Assembly (NCBI RefSeq): GCF_014198245.1
Contig: NZ_JACIHE010000010.1
Location: 62,001 to 126,000, forward strand
Source: Bradyrhizobium sp. cir1
Lineage (GTDB): Bacteria; Pseudomonadota; Alphaproteobacteria; Rhizobiales; Xanthobacteraceae
DNA: 64,000 nucleotides
Direction: 5' to 3'
A program made the position numbers and the translations under genes. Numbering within the stretch: the stretch's first letter is position 1; the number at the start of each line of letters is the position of its first letter. Below, in pieces: positions 61,710 through 64,000 of this stretch. The notes under the pieces were generated by a model. The model did not search any database. It was not told the DNA's origin and worked only from the letters and a program-made list of their open reading frames with translations.

Positions 61710-62453
61710 ATGAAGAAGGCCAGACGCGCGCTGCTTGGCCGGTCCCTGAAGCCGGTCCGGATTGCCTGCATCAACTACGCGGAGGAGATGATCAGCGGCC
61801 GCAAAATGGCCGAGCTCACCGCGGCACTGCAAAAATGCTACGACAAGCACTTCCTGCCGGTGTGGGGCTATCCGGTCGACCTGTACGTCACCCGGAAGCC
61901 GAAGGCGACAGACTGGCAGCTGGTCTATTTCGACGACGCCTCGCACAAGAACATGCTCGGGCGCCACGAGCTGACACATCGCGGCCAGCCGATCTCGAAA
62001 ATTTTCGTCAAGGCGCTGGGCGACGAGCCCCTCAGCGTGGCGGCCTCGCATGAGCTGTTCGAGATGGTGCTCGATCCCATGGCCAATCTCTGGGCCGACA
62101 AGAACCCGAACACGCAATATGCCTATGAGGTCTGCGACGCCGTGGAGGAGGACTCCTTCCGCGTCGGCCGTTTCGAGATGTCGAACTTCGTCTATCCGTC
62201 CTGGTTCGAGCCGTTCCAGCATCCCCGTGGCACCAAGTTCGACCACAAGGGAACGCTCGATGAGCCGTTCTCGATGACCGAGGGCGGCTACGTCATCAAG
62301 AAGGTCAACGGCAGGAAGGTGATCAAGGCGTTCGGCTCGCCGGAGAAGCGGCGGCGCTTCAACAGCGAGGACCGGCGCGGCCATCGCAGCGAATTCCGCG
62401 ATCCGAAAGGCAAGCATCACCCGGGCCGGCGCGCCGACAAGAAGCGAGGGTAG
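61710..62453 (+). CDS. Hypothetical protein with HE...DP motif
   Basis: This 247-residue protein is not recognised. The central part has SHELFEMVLDP (His114, Glu115, Asp122), which resembles a metalloprotease-like signature but lacks the second histidine of HExxH. The N-terminal part has strands DLYVTRKPKATDWQLVYFDDAS, the C-terminus is a very basic Arg/Lys tail (about 210-247). ATG at 61710 was chosen over an upstream GTG at 61701. A terminator follows. Confidence 0.75.
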   Translation: MKKARRALLGRSLKPVRIACINYAEEMISGRKMAELTAALQKCYDKHFLPVWGYPVDLYVTRKPKATDWQLVYFDDASHKNMLGRHELTHRGQPISKIFVKALGDEPLSVAASHELFEMVLDPMANLWADKNPNTQYAYEVCDAVEEDSFRVGRFEMSNFVYPSWFEPFQHPRGTKFDHKGTLDEPFSMTEGGYVIKKVNGRKVIKAFGSPEKRRRFNSEDRRGHRSEFRDPKGKHHPGRRADKKRG

Positions 62454-62468
62454 GGTATCGCGGGAGCC

Positions 62469-62504
62469 GTCTCCGGGCGCGCCCGCACCCGGAGACGTGC
62501 TTTT
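62469..62504 (+). terminator. Intrinsic terminator
   Basis: GTCTCCGGG pairs with CCCGGAGAC over a GC-rich loop and is followed by GTGCTTTTCG. It lies 16 bases after the stop of the HE...DP protein gene and may serve both strands. Confidence 0.7.
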
Positions 62505-62514
62505 CGCGCGACGA

Positions 62515-62802
62515 TCAGCGCTTGGACTTCTTGGCCTTCTTTTTCTTCTTGGTGGCCTTCTTCGCGGATTTCTTCACCGCTTTCTTCGCGGTCTTCTTGG
62601 CGGCTTTCTTCGCCGACTTCTTTGCAGCCTTCTTCGAAGATTTCTTGGCCTTCTTTGCCTTCTTGGGCGCTACTTTCTTCGCGACCTTCTTGGCGGCCTT
62701 CTTCACCTTCTTGACGGCGGTGACAGCGGCGTCCTTGGTCGCTTCCACGGCGGTGGTGACCGTCTCCATCGCCTGTTCGGTGATCGGCTTGTCGTCGTCC
62801 AT
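62515..62802 (-). CDS. Histone H1-like lysine-rich protein
   Basis: This 95-residue protein has an acidic N-terminus (MDDDKPITEQAMETVTTAVEATKDA) followed by about 65 residues made of KKAAKK/AKK-type units, like the C-terminal domain of histone H1 or bacterial H1-like proteins. It should bind DNA or polyphosphate non-specifically. The start at 62802 is close to GGGGGA; a GTG at 62814 adds four residues. The tail has the same composition as the adk tail. Confidence 0.8.
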   Translation of the reverse strand: MDDDKPITEQAMETVTTAVEATKDAAVTAVKKVKKAAKKVAKKVAPKKAKKAKKSSKKAAKKSAKKAAKKTAKKAVKKSAKKATKKKKKAKKSKR

Positions 62803-62868
62803 ATCGTCCCCCACGGTTTGTATGGACCGATGACGATAGCGGGTTTCATAATTGTGTCAAAGCAACGC

Positions 62869-63150
62869 TCAACCTTTGCGGATATTTGCGTAGGCAGCGA
62901 GCGCGCGCTCGCGTTGGCGCGGGCTGAGCTCGCCGACGTAGACGCGTGCGGTGTGCTTGAGGAAGTTGCGCAGGCGCGCGGGCGGAAGTCTCGCCCGGGG
63001 TCCGGCTCTCGCGCAGGCCGCCGGCCCAGTCGGGCCTGGTCGGCTCGAGCGCCCAGCTGTCCAGCCTGTCGCTCGCGATCTTCGAACCGGTGCGCGGCTC
63101 CTTTGGCGCGGGCAGGGGCCTTGGCGGGATCGCCGAGGTCCTCGTTTACG
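62869..63150 (-). pseudogene. Decayed deoxyribodipyrimidine photolyase fragment
   Basis: The minus strand shows photolyase pieces in two frames. One frame gives PLPAPKEP, SDRLDSWALEPTRPDWAGGLRESRTPGE, matching the segment that links the alpha/beta domain to the FAD domain of class I photolyases. A +1 shift follows, then ARLRNFLKH, GELSPRQ and RERALAAYANIRKG*, the last being like the photolyase C-terminal end (AAYEAARKG in E. coli). The FAD-binding core is deleted. No intact gene remains. Confidence 0.6.
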
Positions 63151-63249
63151 ATTTGGAAAGGATGCCGGGTTCCGCGCTGTGAACCGTCGTTAATGCCGCC
63201 GTAAGCCGGGGTGCACTATCATGCAGGAATTACGGGGGTCATTCCATCC

Positions 63250-64000
63250 ATGTCCAACCTTTCAACGGCGAAGTTCCTGCCGCAGTTCAAGCTCGGCACC
63301 AAGGCTGTCCTGTCAGCCGTGCTGCTGATCGCCGTCAACACGGCGCTGGTGGTAGGCGCCGGCTACTGGTCGCTCACGTCCGCCTTCAATGATCGCGCGC
63401 TGCGCGACATCGAGGTCAATTTGCGCACGCTGGCGCTGGCCTTTGCCGAGACGGCTCCGGACGTGAAGATCACGGTGAGGGATGGAGCGGTCGTGCGCGC
63501 CGAGGTCCCCAGGATGCCCGACTTTAGGGATCATGCGATCGTCGATCGCGCGGTGTCCTATGTCGGCGGCAATGCGACCCTGTTCGTGTTCGACGATGCG
63601 AGCGGGCAGTTCGTGCGACGCTCGACCAATGTAAAAAAGGAAAATGGCGACCGCGCCGTCGGCACCCAGCTTGCCGCCGATCATCCGGCGCAGGCGGGCT
63701 TGCGCCGTGGCGAGGCCTATAAGGGCCCGGCCGTCCTGTTCGGCAAGTCGTTCATGACCGCCTATTTTCCGATCGTCGACGCGGCCGGCAAGGTTGCCGG
63801 CATCCTGTATGTCGGCATCCCGATGGCCCAGTTCGAGAACATGCTGACCCAGGCGATATCGAGCATGGCCGCCGCCGCCGGACTTGCCGCGCTGCTGGTC
63901 CTGGTCCTCACGCTGCTGATCGTCCGCCGCGTCACCCGGCCGCTCACCTCGGTCACGCGCTCGCTCACGGCGCTCGCCAACGGCCAGAGCGACGTCGAGA
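63250..64000 (+). CDS. Methyl-accepting chemotaxis protein, 5' part
   Basis: The first 250 codons lie in the window; the gene runs off the end. The N-terminal helix (AVLSAVLLIAVNTALVVGAGYW), a periplasmic Cache-type sensor (about 40-205, with TLFVFDDASGQFVRRSTNV and FMTAYFPIVDAAGKVAGILYVGIP), a second helix (AAAAGLAALLVLVLTLLIV) and the start of a HAMP domain (RRVTRPLTSVTRSLTALANG) are seen. The signalling domain is expected downstream, out of view. ATG at 63250. Confidence 0.88.
   Translation, partial: MSNLSTAKFLPQFKLGTKAVLSAVLLIAVNTALVVGAGYWSLTSAFNDRALRDIEVNLRTLALAFAETAPDVKITVRDGAVVRAEVPRMPDFRDHAIVDRAVSYVGGNATLFVFDDASGQFVRRSTNVKKENGDRAVGTQLAADHPAQAGLRRGEAYKGPAVLFGKSFMTAYFPIVDAAGKVAGILYVGIPMAQFENMLTQAISSMAAAAGLAALLVLVLTLLIVRRVTRPLTSVTRSLTALANGQSDVE

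Noticed and set aside
62497..63204. Plus-strand frame of 235 codons rich in Leu/Phe
   Set aside because: It is the mirror of the H1-like lysine repeats and then the photolyase remnant.

Overview
The window is a chromosomal segment of an alphaproteobacterium of the Rhizobiales, most likely Bradyrhizobium or a close relative. This rests on high GC with strong G/C third-position bias, the gene order of the ribosomal cluster, alphaproteobacterial families (ATP12 chaperone, short-lid adenylate kinase, GrlR-like protein, fused indolepyruvate ferredoxin oxidoreductase) and many palindromic intergenic repeats of rhizobial type. The genus call is inference from recalled family and repeat patterns; no database was searched.

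Positions 1-12660 hold the end of the S10 operon, the spc operon and the alpha operon, all on the + strand: rplB (3' part), rpsS, rplV, rpsC, rplP, rpmC, rpsQ, rplN, rplX, rplE, rpsN, rpsH, rplF, rplR, rpsE, rpmD, rplO, secY, adk, rpsM, rpsK, rpoA, rplQ. A strong intrinsic terminator follows rplQ. A promoter-like sequence precedes rpsM, and terminator-like hairpins sit before secY, rpsK and rpoA. Adenylate kinase carries an unusual lysine/alanine-rich tail.

Positions 12.7-31 kb are mixed housekeeping and accessory genes: a lone tripartite-tricarboxylate-type binding protein, an SDR enzyme with a DUF1330 protein, a quinone-oxidoreductase-like gene divergent from an HxlR regulator, a porin, a DegP-type protease coupled to rarA, a pseudouridine synthase, ATP12, a FliK-domain protein coupled to an FlhB-C-terminal-like protein, a class D beta-lactamase and an acyl-CoA carboxylase beta subunit. 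Positions 31-40 kb hold a glutathione transferase, small exported peptides rich in unusual residues, an alpha/beta hydrolase, an ArsR regulator divergent from two small alpha/beta-barrel proteins and a PEP-mutase-like enzyme, a TRIC-type channel and a triheme cytochrome c.

Positions 40-50 kb look like an acyl-CoA/2-oxoacid degradation region: a 1163-residue fused indolepyruvate ferredoxin oxidoreductase, a thiolase with its Zn-ribbon/OB-fold partner, an enoyl-CoA hydratase 2 (MaoC) and a 3-hydroxyacyl-CoA dehydrogenase that together match the two halves of peroxisomal MFE-2, then a DHDPS-family aldolase and a NUDT7/19-like Nudix hydrolase. Positions 50-64 kb hold two DMT exporters, a large PAS histidine kinase facing a GrlR-like gene, several exported proteins, a tRNA-Arg(TCG) overlapped on the opposite strand by an AraC regulator, a histone H1-like protein, a decayed photolyase fragment and the start of a chemoreceptor.

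At least eight families of hairpin-forming intergenic repeats fill the gaps between genes from 12 kb onward, and three of them supply the stop codon of the neighbouring gene. A separate dispersed element of about 500 bp lies at 43.8-44.3 kb. No CRISPR array, insertion sequence or prophage was seen.
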